Source of the DNA: Halosimplex aquaticum
Lineage (GTDB): Archaea > Halobacteriota > Halobacteria > Halobacteriales > Haloarculaceae
Length of the DNA: 64,000 nucleotides
Reading direction: 5' to 3'
Assembly: GCF_028747785.1 (NCBI RefSeq)
Contig: NZ_CP118158.1
Location: forward strand, 558,001 to 622,000
The translations under genes and the position numbers were made by a program. Of this stretch, positions 9,561 to 18,576 are shown piece by piece. Positions within the stretch are counted from its first letter, which is position 1. Each line of letters starts with the position of its first letter. The notes beneath the pieces were generated by a model. The model did not search any database. It worked only from the letters and a program-made list of their open reading frames with translations, and was not told where the DNA came from.

Positions 9561-9853
9561 GGTCTGCTCTCACGACGACCGCTTGTACGTGGCGTACTTC
9601 GCCAATCCGGCCACCGACAACCCCGAAACCACTGACGTGCGAGACGACCCTCAGTCGACTACACCCCGACCTCCCCGCAGACGAGTTCGACGTTCGGTGG
9701 TACGATCCAGCGAGCGGAGTGTGGCTCGACCGGGAGCGGGTCGACGGAGGCCGGCGCGAGTTCACGACGCCGACTGGTGGTAACCGGGTGCTCACGCTCG
9801 AACGACTGTCCGTCTCGGTAGGTACGTGGCGGCGTCCGTCTCTGATCGACTAG
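9559..9853 (+). pseudogene. C-terminal remnant of a DUF4038-type glycosidase, frameshifted
   Basis: Frame 1 reads SHDDRLYVAYFANP from about 9562; after a shift near 9655 frame 2 continues HPDLPADEFDVRWYDPASG and ends at 9853. The WYDPxxG pattern is that of the C-terminal beta domain (the so-called collagen-binding domain) found after DUF4038 glycosidase barrels. The catalytic part is absent. An intact relative starts 70 bases downstream, so this may be the relic of a duplicated or replaced glycosidase gene. Confidence 0.6.
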
Positions 9854-9881
9854 CTCCGAAAATTACTAATATATTACAAAG

Positions 9882-9889
9882 TATTTAAG
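9882..9889 (+). promoter_or_regulatory. TATA box of the glycosidase gene at 9922
   Basis: TATTTAAG within an A/T-rich block (9858-9890) lies about 36 bases before the ATG at 9922, placing the transcription start near 9912. An upstream in-frame GTG at 9892 would lie before the transcript start. Confidence 0.55.
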
Positions 9890-9921
9890 TAGTGGGGTCG
9901 GCGCACTTCAGAACAGTCACG

Positions 9922-11364
9922 ATGAGTGCATCCCAAGAGGTGGAGCGCTGGGACATATTCCAGCTCGATCTTACAGGCCCGTCCGATGGAAACCCCTACA
10001 CCGATGTCACACTGAAAGCCGAGTTCAGCGACGGCGACCAGGCGGTTACCGCCCGAGGATTCTACGACGGCGACGGACAGTACGCGGTCCGCTGTATGCC
10101 CGACACGCCCGGGGAGTGGACGTATCGAACCGAGAGTTCGGAGCCCGCCCTCGACGGGATCGAGGGGTCGTTCGTCTGCACCGAGGCCAGCGACGGCAAC
10201 CGCGGGCCTGTCCGCGTCGCGGATACGCACCACTTCGAGCACGCCGACGGCACTCGACACTCCTCGTTCGGGACCACCTGCTACGCGTGGACGCACCAGG
10301 ACCCGGCGGTTCAGGAGCGAACGCTCGAGACGCTCGCCGAGGCACCGTTCAACAAGCTCCGGATGTGCGTCTTCCCGAAGTGGTTTACCTACAACCGCCG
10401 GGAACCGGTCCGCCACCCCTTCGAGGGCGGCGCGTCCGGGGATCCCGACTTCGACCGACCCGACCCGGAGTTCTTCCAGCACCTCGAGGACCAGGTCGCA
10501 CAACTCCGGGACCTGGGTATCCAGGCGGACGTGATCCTCTTCCATCCCTACGACAAGTGGGGCTACTCGGACATGGGAGACGAGGCGGACGACCGGTACC
10601 TCGAGTACGTGATCGCGCGACTAGCCCCCTACCGCAACGTCTGGTGGTCGCTGGCCAACGAGTGGGACCGTTTCGACGACAAGGACGAGAGCGACTTCGA
10701 CCACTACTTCCAGGTGGTTCAGGAAGAGGACCCCTACGACCACCTCCGGTCGGTGCATCACCTCTCGGAGTGGTACGACTTCGAGAAGCCGTGGGTCACC
10801 CACTGCAGCATCCAGGAGCGTGAACACCAGGACATGGCCCAGTGGGTGGACGAGTACGAGAAGCCGGTCGTCAACGAGGAGTGCGGCTACGAGGGCGACA
10901 TCGAGAAGTCGTTCGGCAGTATCTCCGGTCACTACATGATGAACCAGTTCTGGCTCGGGGTGACCGGTGGCGGCTACGTCGGCCACGGCGAGACCTACCG
11001 CCACCCGGAGGACATCCTGTGGTGGTCCCACGGCGGCGATCTACACGGCTCGAGTCCCGACCGGATCAAATTTCTGCGCGACCTGGTCGAGGAGGCGCCG
11101 GGACCGCTCGAACCCATCTCGATGAAGACAGATCGGCCGCCGTGGGGCGCCCACGCGAACGAGGACTACTACCTGTTCTACTTCCGGTTCTACCAGCCCT
11201 CGCTGTGGTCGTTCGACCTGCCCGACGACGGCGAATTCGAACTGGAGGTCGTCGACCCGTGGGAGATGACGATCAGACCACTCGGGGGGACGCACTCGGG
11301 CGGGGACGAGGTCGAACTTCCCGGCGACGACTACATGGCCGTCCGAGCGCGACGCGTCGAGTGA
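9922..11364 (+). CDS. DUF5060/DUF4038-type glycoside hydrolase
   Basis: The 480-residue protein begins with a beta-sandwich resembling DUF5060 (RWDIFQLDLTGP, GEWTYRTES), continues into a TIM-barrel glycosidase (FGTTCYAWTHQ; FNKLRMCVFPKWF), and ends with a beta domain. The likely acid/base is E247 in SLANEWDRF and the likely nucleophile E319 or E320 in VVNEECGYE, as in clan A glycosidases. There is no signal peptide, so it probably acts in the cytoplasm on imported oligosaccharides. The activity is unknown. Position between acid-sugar genes and GH28 suggests a pectin or hemicellulose side-chain. Confidence 0.8.
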   Translation: MSASQEVERWDIFQLDLTGPSDGNPYTDVTLKAEFSDGDQAVTARGFYDGDGQYAVRCMPDTPGEWTYRTESSEPALDGIEGSFVCTEASDGNRGPVRVADTHHFEHADGTRHSSFGTTCYAWTHQDPAVQERTLETLAEAPFNKLRMCVFPKWFTYNRREPVRHPFEGGASGDPDFDRPDPEFFQHLEDQVAQLRDLGIQADVILFHPYDKWGYSDMGDEADDRYLEYVIARLAPYRNVWWSLANEWDRFDDKDESDFDHYFQVVQEEDPYDHLRSVHHLSEWYDFEKPWVTHCSIQEREHQDMAQWVDEYEKPVVNEECGYEGDIEKSFGSISGHYMMNQFWLGVTGGGYVGHGETYRHPEDILWWSHGGDLHGSSPDRIKFLRDLVEEAPGPLEPISMKTDRPPWGAHANEDYYLFYFRFYQPSLWSFDLPDDGEFELEVVDPWEMTIRPLGGTHSGGDEVELPGDDYMAVRARRVE

Positions 11365-11510
11365 CCCTTCCAACTGGATGACTGACATGCGTTCCTCAAA
11401 ACCGACGGCGAGGTCGATACCTCCGGCGCTCGTGTTCGCTCGCGGGACGTAGTAGAACACGACGCCTTCGAAGACGAACAGTTAACTTTCCGCCTTTAGC
11501 GCGATACAGC

Positions 11511-12941
11511 ATGGCTCGACACGACGCAATAGAGTATGGTGCGGTCGGTGACGGGGAGACGGACGACACCGCGGCCATCCAGGCAGCGATCGACGCAGCC
11601 GCCGAGGACGGCGGCGGAACGGTCGTTGTGCCAGCGGGCGAATACGTGACGCGCCCGCTGCTCCTCCGGTCACACGTGGAGATCCGGATCGAGGGAGGGG
11701 CGATCCTACTTGGGAGCGAGGACATCGACGAGTACCCCGCCGTCGAGGGGCGCTGGGAGGGCGTCGAGCGGGACGTGTACGCGTCGCTGTTGACCGGTCA
11801 CGACCTTGAGGACGTCGCCATTACCGGCAGCGGGACGCTCCACGGGCGCGGCGAGGTGTGGTGGGAGGCCTTCCACGATGACCGCGATGCGTACCCGGAC
11901 GCCGTCGGCCGGGATCTCGAGTACCCCGGGCGACTCGACTGCCCTCGTCCACGGATGATCAACATCTACGATAGTCAAAACGTCCTCATACGGGACATCG
12001 AAATCAGGAACTCGCCGTCGTGGACCGTCCACCCGGTCTACTGCGAGAACGTCACCATCGACAACGTCACGATCCGGAATCCCGAACACTCCACGAACAC
12101 GGACGGCATCAACCCCGACTCGTGCCGGAACGTCCGCATCTCGAACTGCGATATCGACGCGGGGGACGACTGCATCACCATCAAGTCGGGATACGACGAA
12201 GACGGCCGCCGGGTGGGTGAACCCTGCGAGAACGTCGTCGTCACCAACTGCACGATGTACCACGGTCACGGCGGGGTCGTCATCGGCTCGGAGATGGCCG
12301 GCGGCGTGCGCAACGTCACCGTCTCGAACTGCGTGTTCGACGGCACGGACAACGGCCTGCGTGTCAAGACCGAGCGCGGTCGGGGGAGCGTCGTCGAGAA
12401 CATTCGGGCGACCAACCTGGTGATGCGCGACCTGAAACGGTCGGCGTTCATCGCCACGATGTTCTACCAGGGTCGCGGTGCGGACGAACCTCGGCCGGTG
12501 ACCGAGGAGACGCCGCGGCTGCGGGAGATGCACTACTCGGACATCACCATCGACGGGACTACCGACGTCACGACGATCAGGGGGTTGCCGGAAATGCCCG
12601 TCGAGGACGTCAGCCTCTCGAACGTGAGGGTCCGCGGCGCGGACCGCGGCGTCCGGGCCGCCAACGTCGACGGGTTCGACCTCCGGGACGTGAGCGTCGA
12701 CGCCGAGGAGACACCGGCGTTCGACGTCGAGCGCGCCAGCGAGGTGGAGTTGACCAACGTCGAAGACCCCGATCCCGATCCCGACCGGCCGGTCGTGCGC
12801 CTTGACGGCGCCGACGCCGTCGTGCGGGGGTGCGTCGCCGACAGATCGGCCGGCGCGTTCCTCGAACACACCGACAGCGACGTCGTGCTCCTCGAGAACC
12901 ATCTCGATGCAGCTGAACGCGACGGAGTAGCTCGCGATTGA
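11511..12941 (+). CDS. GH28 polygalacturonase-family enzyme
   Basis: The 476-residue protein is a right-handed beta-helix with all four GH28 signatures: NTDG (196-199), G-DDC (catalytic D219/D220), GHGG (H253), and RVKT (R284, K286; usual form RIK). The N terminus GAVGDGETDDTAAIQAAID is the pectate-lyase-3-like cap. GH28 enzymes hydrolyse galacturonan or rhamnogalacturonan. No Sec or Tat signal is visible, implying intracellular exo-type trimming of imported oligogalacturonides. A TATA-like GTTAAC at 11481-11486 is 27 bases before the ATG. Confidence 0.93.
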   Translation: MARHDAIEYGAVGDGETDDTAAIQAAIDAAAEDGGGTVVVPAGEYVTRPLLLRSHVEIRIEGGAILLGSEDIDEYPAVEGRWEGVERDVYASLLTGHDLEDVAITGSGTLHGRGEVWWEAFHDDRDAYPDAVGRDLEYPGRLDCPRPRMINIYDSQNVLIRDIEIRNSPSWTVHPVYCENVTIDNVTIRNPEHSTNTDGINPDSCRNVRISNCDIDAGDDCITIKSGYDEDGRRVGEPCENVVVTNCTMYHGHGGVVIGSEMAGGVRNVTVSNCVFDGTDNGLRVKTERGRGSVVENIRATNLVMRDLKRSAFIATMFYQGRGADEPRPVTEETPRLREMHYSDITIDGTTDVTTIRGLPEMPVEDVSLSNVRVRGADRGVRAANVDGFDLRDVSVDAEETPAFDVERASEVELTNVEDPDPDPDRPVVRLDGADAVVRGCVADRSAGAFLEHTDSDVVLLENHLDAAERDGVARD

Positions 12942-13141
12942 CTCGCGGCGTCTGTCCAGCGGCTCATTGGGGTTGCGGCCAGCGGCGAACCGACGCTCGC
13001 CTTCGCATCTCTCGTGGCCGTTCGGTGCCGACGTCATCGACCCCCCGGAGGAATCTGCCCCGTAGGTCGGAACTGATCCGCAGTTCAATAATGTGGAAAA
13101 CATAAAGTGATGCGCCGTGTTGTAACGGACAAGACCGAGGG
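12942..13141 (+). promoter_or_regulatory. Promoter region of the IclR regulator gene
   Basis: A 200-base gap. AAACATAAAG at 13097-13106 is a TATA-like box about 40 bases before the ATG at 13142. No clear IclR palindrome is identifiable by eye. Confidence 0.35.
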
Positions 13142-13924
13142 ATGTCAGACAAGACGATCACCTCCATCGAAAACGGAATGTCGATCATCGAACTGGTGAT
13201 CTCGAACGGCGGCATGACACAGACGGAGGTCAGAGAGGAGCTCGACTGGTCGAAGGCGAAGACCCACTACTACATGAAAACACTCCGGAAGTGTGGACTG
13301 ATCGTCCAGAGAGAGCGCGAGTATTTCGCCGGACTCGGTCTCGCCACGTACGGGAGGGCGGCGATCGAACAGACGGAGCTGGTACATCCCCTGCGCACTG
13401 TCGTCGATGACCTGGCTGCTGAAACGGACAAGCTGGCGCTGCTCGCCGTCGAACAGAACGACGAGATCTATTACGTCTACCAGAGCGAGGCCGGTGATTC
13501 GGCGGGAGAACGGAACCTCGTCGGGAAGGCGAGAGAGCCTCACTGCACCGCGTTCGGGAAGGTGATCCTGGCGAACGTCGACGAGAACCGTCGGGAAGCG
13601 CTCCTGGCGGACGTCGAATTCGATTCGGACTCCCAGTGTTCGAACACGTCCGAAGCGGAGTTGCGGCGAGAGCTCGAACAGATCCGAGAGAACGATTTCG
13701 CGTACGACGAGGCCGAGTTCGAACCGTCGATACGCGGTATCGCGGCTCCTATCTGGGATACCGGGGGCGAAAGGCTGCTCGGGTCACTCGGCGTGATCAG
13801 TTCCGAAGAACCGCTCGAAGACCCGTATTCGGGGACGAAAGCACAGCGATTCGCGAAGACTGACGCGAATATCGTGAAGCGATTCGCGAAGACGGCGCGA
13901 AACAAGCTCGACGGAGGGGAATGA
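13142..13924 (+). CDS. IclR family transcriptional regulator
   Basis: The 260-residue protein has an N-terminal winged helix (about 8-65: MSIIELVISNGGMTQTEVREEL, SKAKTHYYMKTLRKCGLI) and the IclR effector domain with the typical HCTAFGKVILA segment near 136-146 and RGIAAPIWD near 199. IclR proteins sense small organic acids or sugars. It sits after GH28 and before further sugar genes, so it likely controls this island. Its stop TGA is followed at once by the ATG of the ADP-ribosylglycohydrolase gene, implying a shared transcript. Confidence 0.9.
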   Translation: MSDKTITSIENGMSIIELVISNGGMTQTEVREELDWSKAKTHYYMKTLRKCGLIVQREREYFAGLGLATYGRAAIEQTELVHPLRTVVDDLAAETDKLALLAVEQNDEIYYVYQSEAGDSAGERNLVGKAREPHCTAFGKVILANVDENRREALLADVEFDSDSQCSNTSEAELRRELEQIRENDFAYDEAEFEPSIRGIAAPIWDTGGERLLGSLGVISSEEPLEDPYSGTKAQRFAKTDANIVKRFAKTARNKLDGGE

Positions 13925-15007
13925 ATGACTGACGATATCCACGACAGCGTGTACGGTTGCCTGGTCGGTGGTGCGATCGGCGACGCGCTCGGTGCCACGG
14001 TCGAGGGGTGGTCGCACGAAAACATCGCTGCGGAGTACGGGGCGGTCGACGAGTTCGGCGCGTACGATAACCCCCACGCCGAAGGGGAGCCGGGTTCGAT
14101 CACCGACGACACGGTCATGTGTCACTACCTCTGCCTGTCGATCGTCGAGAACGGCGGCCGTATCACTCCCCGGGAGTACGCGGACACGCTCGAGCGGTTT
14201 CTCGACACGGACCGCGTCTGGGTTCCGGAAGAACTGATGGCCAAGAAACTCGCGGCGGGAATGAACCCCTGGCGAACGGGGCGCGGGACTGTCTCGGCGG
14301 GCACAGCGATGATGTCGATCGCACCCATCGGGGTCATCAACGCCGGGAATCCGCGCCAAGCGTACCAAGACGGGTACAACCTCGCGGCGATCAACCAGGA
14401 CGGGATCGAACAGGACGCCGCGGCGACGGTAGCTGCGGGAATCGCTACCGCTATCGAACCGGAGAGTAGCGTCGACGACGTCGTCGAGACGATCGTCGAG
14501 TATTCACCGGACATCCTCCACCGCGCGATCGACCTCTCGCTCGGTCTGGCAGTCGAAAGTAACGACGTCTCGTCGTTCCGGGAGCGATTCTACGACGAAC
14601 TCCTCGACTGGCGATGGCCTGCGGTCAAGTGGGGGCGAGCACAGTACTACGACGGCCAGGTGTTCAGCGCGAGCAGCATCGAATCGCTTCCCGCGGCAGT
14701 GGGTCTGCTGTCGCTGTGCGGGACCACGGCGGATCGCGCGCTCGTCGAGGCGGCCAGCTTCGGTCGAGACAGCGACACGATCGGCGCGCTCGTCGGCTAC
14801 GTCGTCGGGGCTGTTCACGGGGCGAGCGAACTCGACGAGTCCTGGAAAGCGACCTGTACCGACGTGAATCAGGAGTTCTTCGACGATTTCCCGGACGACG
14901 TCGACGTCGGATTCGAGGCGATGTCTGACCGGCTCGTCACGGCGCTGGAACGCGAGCGCGACCGAGCAGCCGAACGACGGCAGCAACTCGACCTGATGCT
15001 TCAATAG
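13925..15007 (+). CDS. ADP-ribosylglycohydrolase family protein
   Basis: The 360-residue protein opens with the family signature DSVYGCLVGGAIGDALGA (about 6-23), has TDDTVM near 58-63 (metal-binding T/D/D), and a C-terminal GRDSDTIGALVGYVVGA near 278 (paired Asp of the di-metal site). Members remove ADP-ribose from proteins or cleave related N- and O-glycosides. It is translationally adjacent to the IclR gene (no spacer) and lies inside a sugar locus, so a nucleoside- or glycoside-type substrate is as likely as a protein. The C-terminal charged tail (RERDRAAERR) may be coil. Confidence 0.9.
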   Translation: MTDDIHDSVYGCLVGGAIGDALGATVEGWSHENIAAEYGAVDEFGAYDNPHAEGEPGSITDDTVMCHYLCLSIVENGGRITPREYADTLERFLDTDRVWVPEELMAKKLAAGMNPWRTGRGTVSAGTAMMSIAPIGVINAGNPRQAYQDGYNLAAINQDGIEQDAAATVAAGIATAIEPESSVDDVVETIVEYSPDILHRAIDLSLGLAVESNDVSSFRERFYDELLDWRWPAVKWGRAQYYDGQVFSASSIESLPAAVGLLSLCGTTADRALVEAASFGRDSDTIGALVGYVVGAVHGASELDESWKATCTDVNQEFFDDFPDDVDVGFEAMSDRLVTALERERDRAAERRQQLDLMLQ

Positions 15008-15113
15008 AATTTGACGGAGATCGCCACTTGACATGGGACGCCCCAGCCGATGTGAAAACCGTTTCAAATTCTCCGACAGAGCGGGACACCGACGTTTCGA
15101 TCGCGGGAATCGA

Positions 15114-16571
15114 TTACTCCTCGCGGAGGACAGCGATCCACCTGTCGTCTGACGGCGGTTCCAGTTCGAGTTCGTCGTCTTCGGCATCGATACTCGACTC
15201 GTCGACCCATTCGGAGTCGTCGACTTTGAGCCATCGTACAGTGAACGATCCGGACGTGTCGGCTGCATCGAACGGCACGCGACCGCCAGACCGGAAGTAC
15301 ACGATGTATTCGCCAGCAGACCTGTTGCCGGCACAGTACGCTTCGTCGTCCTCTCGGGCGAATTCGAAGTGGTGGTCCGTATCTCTCTCACGAAGGAGAC
15401 TGTTTGACGGGGCGGCTTCGACGAAATCGGTTTCGTCGATCACCATCCGCGCAGACTCCAGTTGTCGCTGGACTAACTCTCGAAGCCCGAGTCCCCATCC
15501 GCTTTCGCCCCGGTGGAATCTGGCGCTGGCGCAGCCGCCGAGTAAATTCCGCCAGAAGTGTGAAATCGCCTCGTCTGCCGTTCCCGCGGCCCACGTCTGC
15601 CGGTCCCCCTGCTCACTTTCGACGCAGCCGTAAATTTTCTCGTTACTCAACGGGCGAACCGCGTCGTGTGAGTAGAGTTCTTCTCGCCAAGTCTGTATGT
15701 TGTCCCAGTGGTCTTGTCCAGTCGCTCCTTCGGCGTTCTGATTGTTCTGGGAGATCTCGACGTGCGAATAGAGATCGGGGTTCCCGAGCATCCGTGAAAC
15801 CGTCTCACCGGGATTCAACCGCATCGCCGTGACGTTGACGGGCCAGTCGTGCACCGCTGTCGCTCGGTCGCCTCGGTGCTCGTGGCTTTGGTCTTCTCCC
15901 GAGGCCAGCTGCTCCGCAGCGTACGATTGGACGAACTCTAACCAGTGACGTTCCCACGAGGGAGGTGACTTGGATTCGTTGTTGATGTTGTAAATCACGT
16001 GACCGAACGGGAGCGTGCGATCGAGGATGGCTTCGACAAATTGCTCCTGGTAGCCCAGCAGGAGGTCGTTGCCCTCCGCGACGGAATTGTAGAAGTTCGA
16101 CGCGTCTCCGATGTCGACATCGTCATCTGCGGGGAGACCGAACTCGTCCTCCGAATAGTTCACGTTGTTATCCGGATTCCAGGGAATGTCCGACCACCGA
16201 CCGTGGTCGAACCGATCCCAAAGCGTGATCTGGACGACCATGTCACGCTCCTGTGTCTCCTCCAGGAATGTAACGAGTCGGTCCTCGAATTCCTCGTTCA
16301 GTTCGTCGAGATCGTACGTCCCATCGTCGACTTCCGCGAAGGGAGGGACGTTCCCCTCGTCGCGATAGGTGAGGACGTTCCGAAGAAAGTTCCCGCCGCA
16401 CGATTCCAAGAGGTCGAGTGCGTCGGTCAGTTCGTCGCCGGTCCACTGAAACGGGTTGTCGTCCTCGAACCCACCGATGAGAATTACCGGCTCTCCCTGA
16501 TACTCGAAATACCACGGGTTCTCTCTGGAGACGGTTATCCGGTCGCTGGACGGATCGCTAGTACTGCTCAC
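15114..16571 (-). CDS. DUF4038-like glycoside hydrolase
   Basis: A predicted TIM-barrel enzyme of about 485 residues. It has an N-terminal NPWYFEYQGEPVILIGG segment typical of DUF4038-type glycosidases, GGNFLRNVLTYRDEGN, VVQITLWDRFDHG, an acid/base candidate in NINNESKSPP, and a C-terminal beta domain. It has no lipobox or signal. The start is uncertain: TTG 16589 opens the frame, but a TATA-like ATTTATT on the minus strand (about 16600-16606) puts a leaderless start near the GTG at 16571. It is convergent with the ADP-ribosylglycohydrolase gene. A sugar-side-chain role in this island is inference. Confidence 0.75.
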   Translation of the reverse strand: MSSTSDPSSDRITVSRENPWYFEYQGEPVILIGGFEDDNPFQWTGDELTDALDLLESCGGNFLRNVLTYRDEGNVPPFAEVDDGTYDLDELNEEFEDRLVTFLEETQERDMVVQITLWDRFDHGRWSDIPWNPDNNVNYSEDEFGLPADDDVDIGDASNFYNSVAEGNDLLLGYQEQFVEAILDRTLPFGHVIYNINNESKSPPSWERHWLEFVQSYAAEQLASGEDQSHEHRGDRATAVHDWPVNVTAMRLNPGETVSRMLGNPDLYSHVEISQNNQNAEGATGQDHWDNIQTWREELYSHDAVRPLSNEKIYGCVESEQGDRQTWAAGTADEAISHFWRNLLGGCASARFHRGESGWGLGLRELVQRQLESARMVIDETDFVEAAPSNSLLRERDTDHHFEFAREDDEAYCAGNRSAGEYIVYFRSGGRVPFDAADTSGSFTVRWLKVDDSEWVDESSIDAEDDELELEPPSDDRWIAVLREE

Positions 16572-16773
16572 AGCGAGTGAGAACACCAACCATCACAATA
16601 AATCTATGCTCTCGGGGAGCAAGTTGTTCCTATCGTAGTCCGGGCCTTCCTGTGATCCCCGGACTGCCGTCCACACTACTGAAAGCGCGAATTGGAAGCA
16701 ACGAGTACCATCCCGTCTACTCGGTAAAATCGCGAGCCTGCAACTCGACAACGACGTCCTTGGCAGGAGCGAA

Positions 16774-16783
16774 GATATAAATT
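16774..16783 (+). promoter_or_regulatory. TATA box of the LLM oxidoreductase gene
   Basis: GATATAAATT is centred about 34 bases before the ATG at 16813. Confidence 0.5.
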
Positions 16784-16812
16784 GGCGTTGGACGAATCGA
16801 GACCATCCGAGC

Positions 16813-17787
16813 ATGGAAATCGGCTACTTCACTGCCCACGAGCAGTACGACCCGACGACGCTTCTCAGGCACGCGTCACTGGTCGAGGAGGCGGGCTTCG
16901 ATACGGTCTGGACGAGCGACCACGTCCATCCCTGGTGGCACACGGACGCGCAGTGTGGCGCGGCGTGGCCGTGGCTCGGCGCAGCGCTCGAGTCGACTGA
17001 TTCCGTCCGTATCGGGACGGGCGTCACGCCGCCGATCGCTCGGTATCATCCGGGAACGATCGCACAGGTGTTCGCGACGCTGGGAGCGATGTATCCGGGA
17101 CGGGTCCACGTCGCCCTCGGGACGGGCGAGTCGATGAACGAGGTGCCCCTCGACTACGAGTGGCCGGCGTACCCCGAGCGGCGCAAGCGCCTGATCGACG
17201 CCTGCGAGATCATCACCCGACTCTGGGACGGGGGCTTCACGACGTACGACGGGCACTACTGGAGCGTCGACACGTTCAACCTCTACACGCGACCGGACGA
17301 ACGCGTCCCGCTGTTCGTGTCCGCGAACGGGCCGAAGACGACCCGGGTCGCCGGCCGGTACGCTGACGGACTGTTGACGCTGGTGGACAACGAACGGTAC
17401 GAGGAGGTGCTCGTTCCGGCCCTCGAAGACGGCGCGGCGGAGGTCGGGAGAGACCCGGACGAGATAACGCGGATCAGACAGCTCCTCGTCTCGTACGACG
17501 AGGACTACCAGCAGGCGCTCGAGAGTATCGGCTTCTGGCGCGGGATCCCCGCCGTCGGATTCGACGCCGAGATCCCGGACCCGCGGATCATCGAGGAAGA
17601 GGGCCGCGAGCTACCGCTCGAAGGGATGACAGATACCTGGGTCGTGACGAGCGACCCCGAGGAGATTCGAGCCGAACTGGAAGCAGCACGCGACGCCGGG
17701 TTCGACGAGGTCGAGATCCACTCGGGCAGTCCCGACCAGTCCGCCTTTATCGAGATGATGGAATCTGAAGTTCTCCCTCGCGTCTGA
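16813..17787 (+). CDS. LLM-class F420-dependent oxidoreductase, sugar-phosphate dehydrogenase-like
   Basis: The 324-residue protein is a luciferase-like (beta/alpha)8 enzyme: MEIGYFTAHEQYDP at the N terminus, TVWTSDHVHPW near 36-46, IGTGVTPPIARYHPG near 72, GRVHVALGTGESMNE near 95, and FVSANGPKTTRVAGRYADG near 165. The pattern is closest to F420-dependent glucose-6-phosphate dehydrogenase relatives, which oxidise an aldose C1 to a lactone. Haloarchaea make F420, so that cofactor is likely. Placement among acid-sugar genes suggests it makes a sugar lactone for the metallo-hydrolase encoded at 21995-22849. This link is inference. Confidence 0.85.
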   Translation: MEIGYFTAHEQYDPTTLLRHASLVEEAGFDTVWTSDHVHPWWHTDAQCGAAWPWLGAALESTDSVRIGTGVTPPIARYHPGTIAQVFATLGAMYPGRVHVALGTGESMNEVPLDYEWPAYPERRKRLIDACEIITRLWDGGFTTYDGHYWSVDTFNLYTRPDERVPLFVSANGPKTTRVAGRYADGLLTLVDNERYEEVLVPALEDGAAEVGRDPDEITRIRQLLVSYDEDYQQALESIGFWRGIPAVGFDAEIPDPRIIEEEGRELPLEGMTDTWVVTSDPEEIRAELEAARDAGFDEVEIHSGSPDQSAFIEMMESEVLPRV

Positions 17788-17874
17788 ACTACTATCACGA
17801 CCGGAGGCGGTTCACGTCTGATACCACCCTTGCACGCCGTATTACGCCGCTTCGTTGATTTCGGCTGGATAGGT

Positions 17875-18573
17875 TCAGGGTTTCGAGAATCGCTGGAGAA
17901 CCGCAGCGATCTCCCGCAGTGTCGCTTCTCTCTCTTCGGTATCGACGCGTTTCGAGATCCAGGACGCAGAGCCGGTCGCGTCGGCGAGTTCGAGCGCCCG
18001 TTCGACGTCCGACACGGAGGAGATCCCACCTCCGAGGAATACCCCGGTCTGCGGGCTTCGCTCGGCGACGAGTTCTCGAAACTCCGTGACCGATCGCGGG
18101 TCGGTCTCCGTGAGTGACGTCGTCGTTCCGAGTAGCTCTGGGTGCTCGAAGACGACCCAGTCCGGCTCCCATTCGAGAATGGCTTTGCCGAACTCGACGC
18201 CGTCGACGCAGACGACGGACGCGAGTCCCACTTCGCGACATCGTCCTATCTTCTCGTACAGTTCGTCCGTCTGTTCTCTGAACTCGGGATGGTTCATCAT
18301 GACGCCGTCAGCACCGGCCTCGTGGATCGTCTCCGCCAAGACGTGCCCCAGTCCCGGTCCCGGCGAGTGCGGCGACATCCCCTGGGCGAGGATCGGGAGG
18401 TCGACGGCCTCGGCGACGAGTCTGATGTCCGGCGTCTGCGGGGAGAGAACAAAGGTGACGCCGAACTCGTCGGCGACCCGTTCGGCCGTCTCCGCGAACC
18501 GCAGTCCGTCCTCGCCCCCGGTCTCGGGGTAGAGCTTGTAGTTGATCTGGAAGAACGGCTCGTCGAAACCCAT
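17875..18573 (-). CDS. Triose-phosphate isomerase paralogue without the usual active-site histidine
   Basis: The 232-residue protein aligns with archaeal TIM along its length: NYK (K13, substrate lysine), LSPQTPDIRLVAE, GHVLAETIHEAGADGVMMNHPE, catalytic glutamate E143 in VFEHPELLG, and GGGISS near 176. The histidine that normally follows AQ (AQH) is a glycine here (AQG, residues 63-65), so it is unlikely to be the housekeeping isomerase. TIM relatives such as Brucella EryH isomerise L-erythrulose 1-phosphate, and such a role would fit this locus. Its ATG begins 3 bases after the stop of the aldolase gene, so the two form an operon. Confidence 0.8.
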   Translation of the reverse strand: MGFDEPFFQINYKLYPETGGEDGLRFAETAERVADEFGVTFVLSPQTPDIRLVAEAVDLPILAQGMSPHSPGPGLGHVLAETIHEAGADGVMMNHPEFREQTDELYEKIGRCREVGLASVVCVDGVEFGKAILEWEPDWVVFEHPELLGTTTSLTETDPRSVTEFRELVAERSPQTGVFLGGGISSVSDVERALELADATGSASWISKRVDTEEREATLREIAAVLQRFSKP

Positions 18574-18576
18574 GGT

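Noticed and set aside
15028-15633. Plus-strand frame opposite the glycosidase at 15114-16571
   Set aside because: Its Ser-rich composition mirrors the complement of the acidic glycosidase C terminus.
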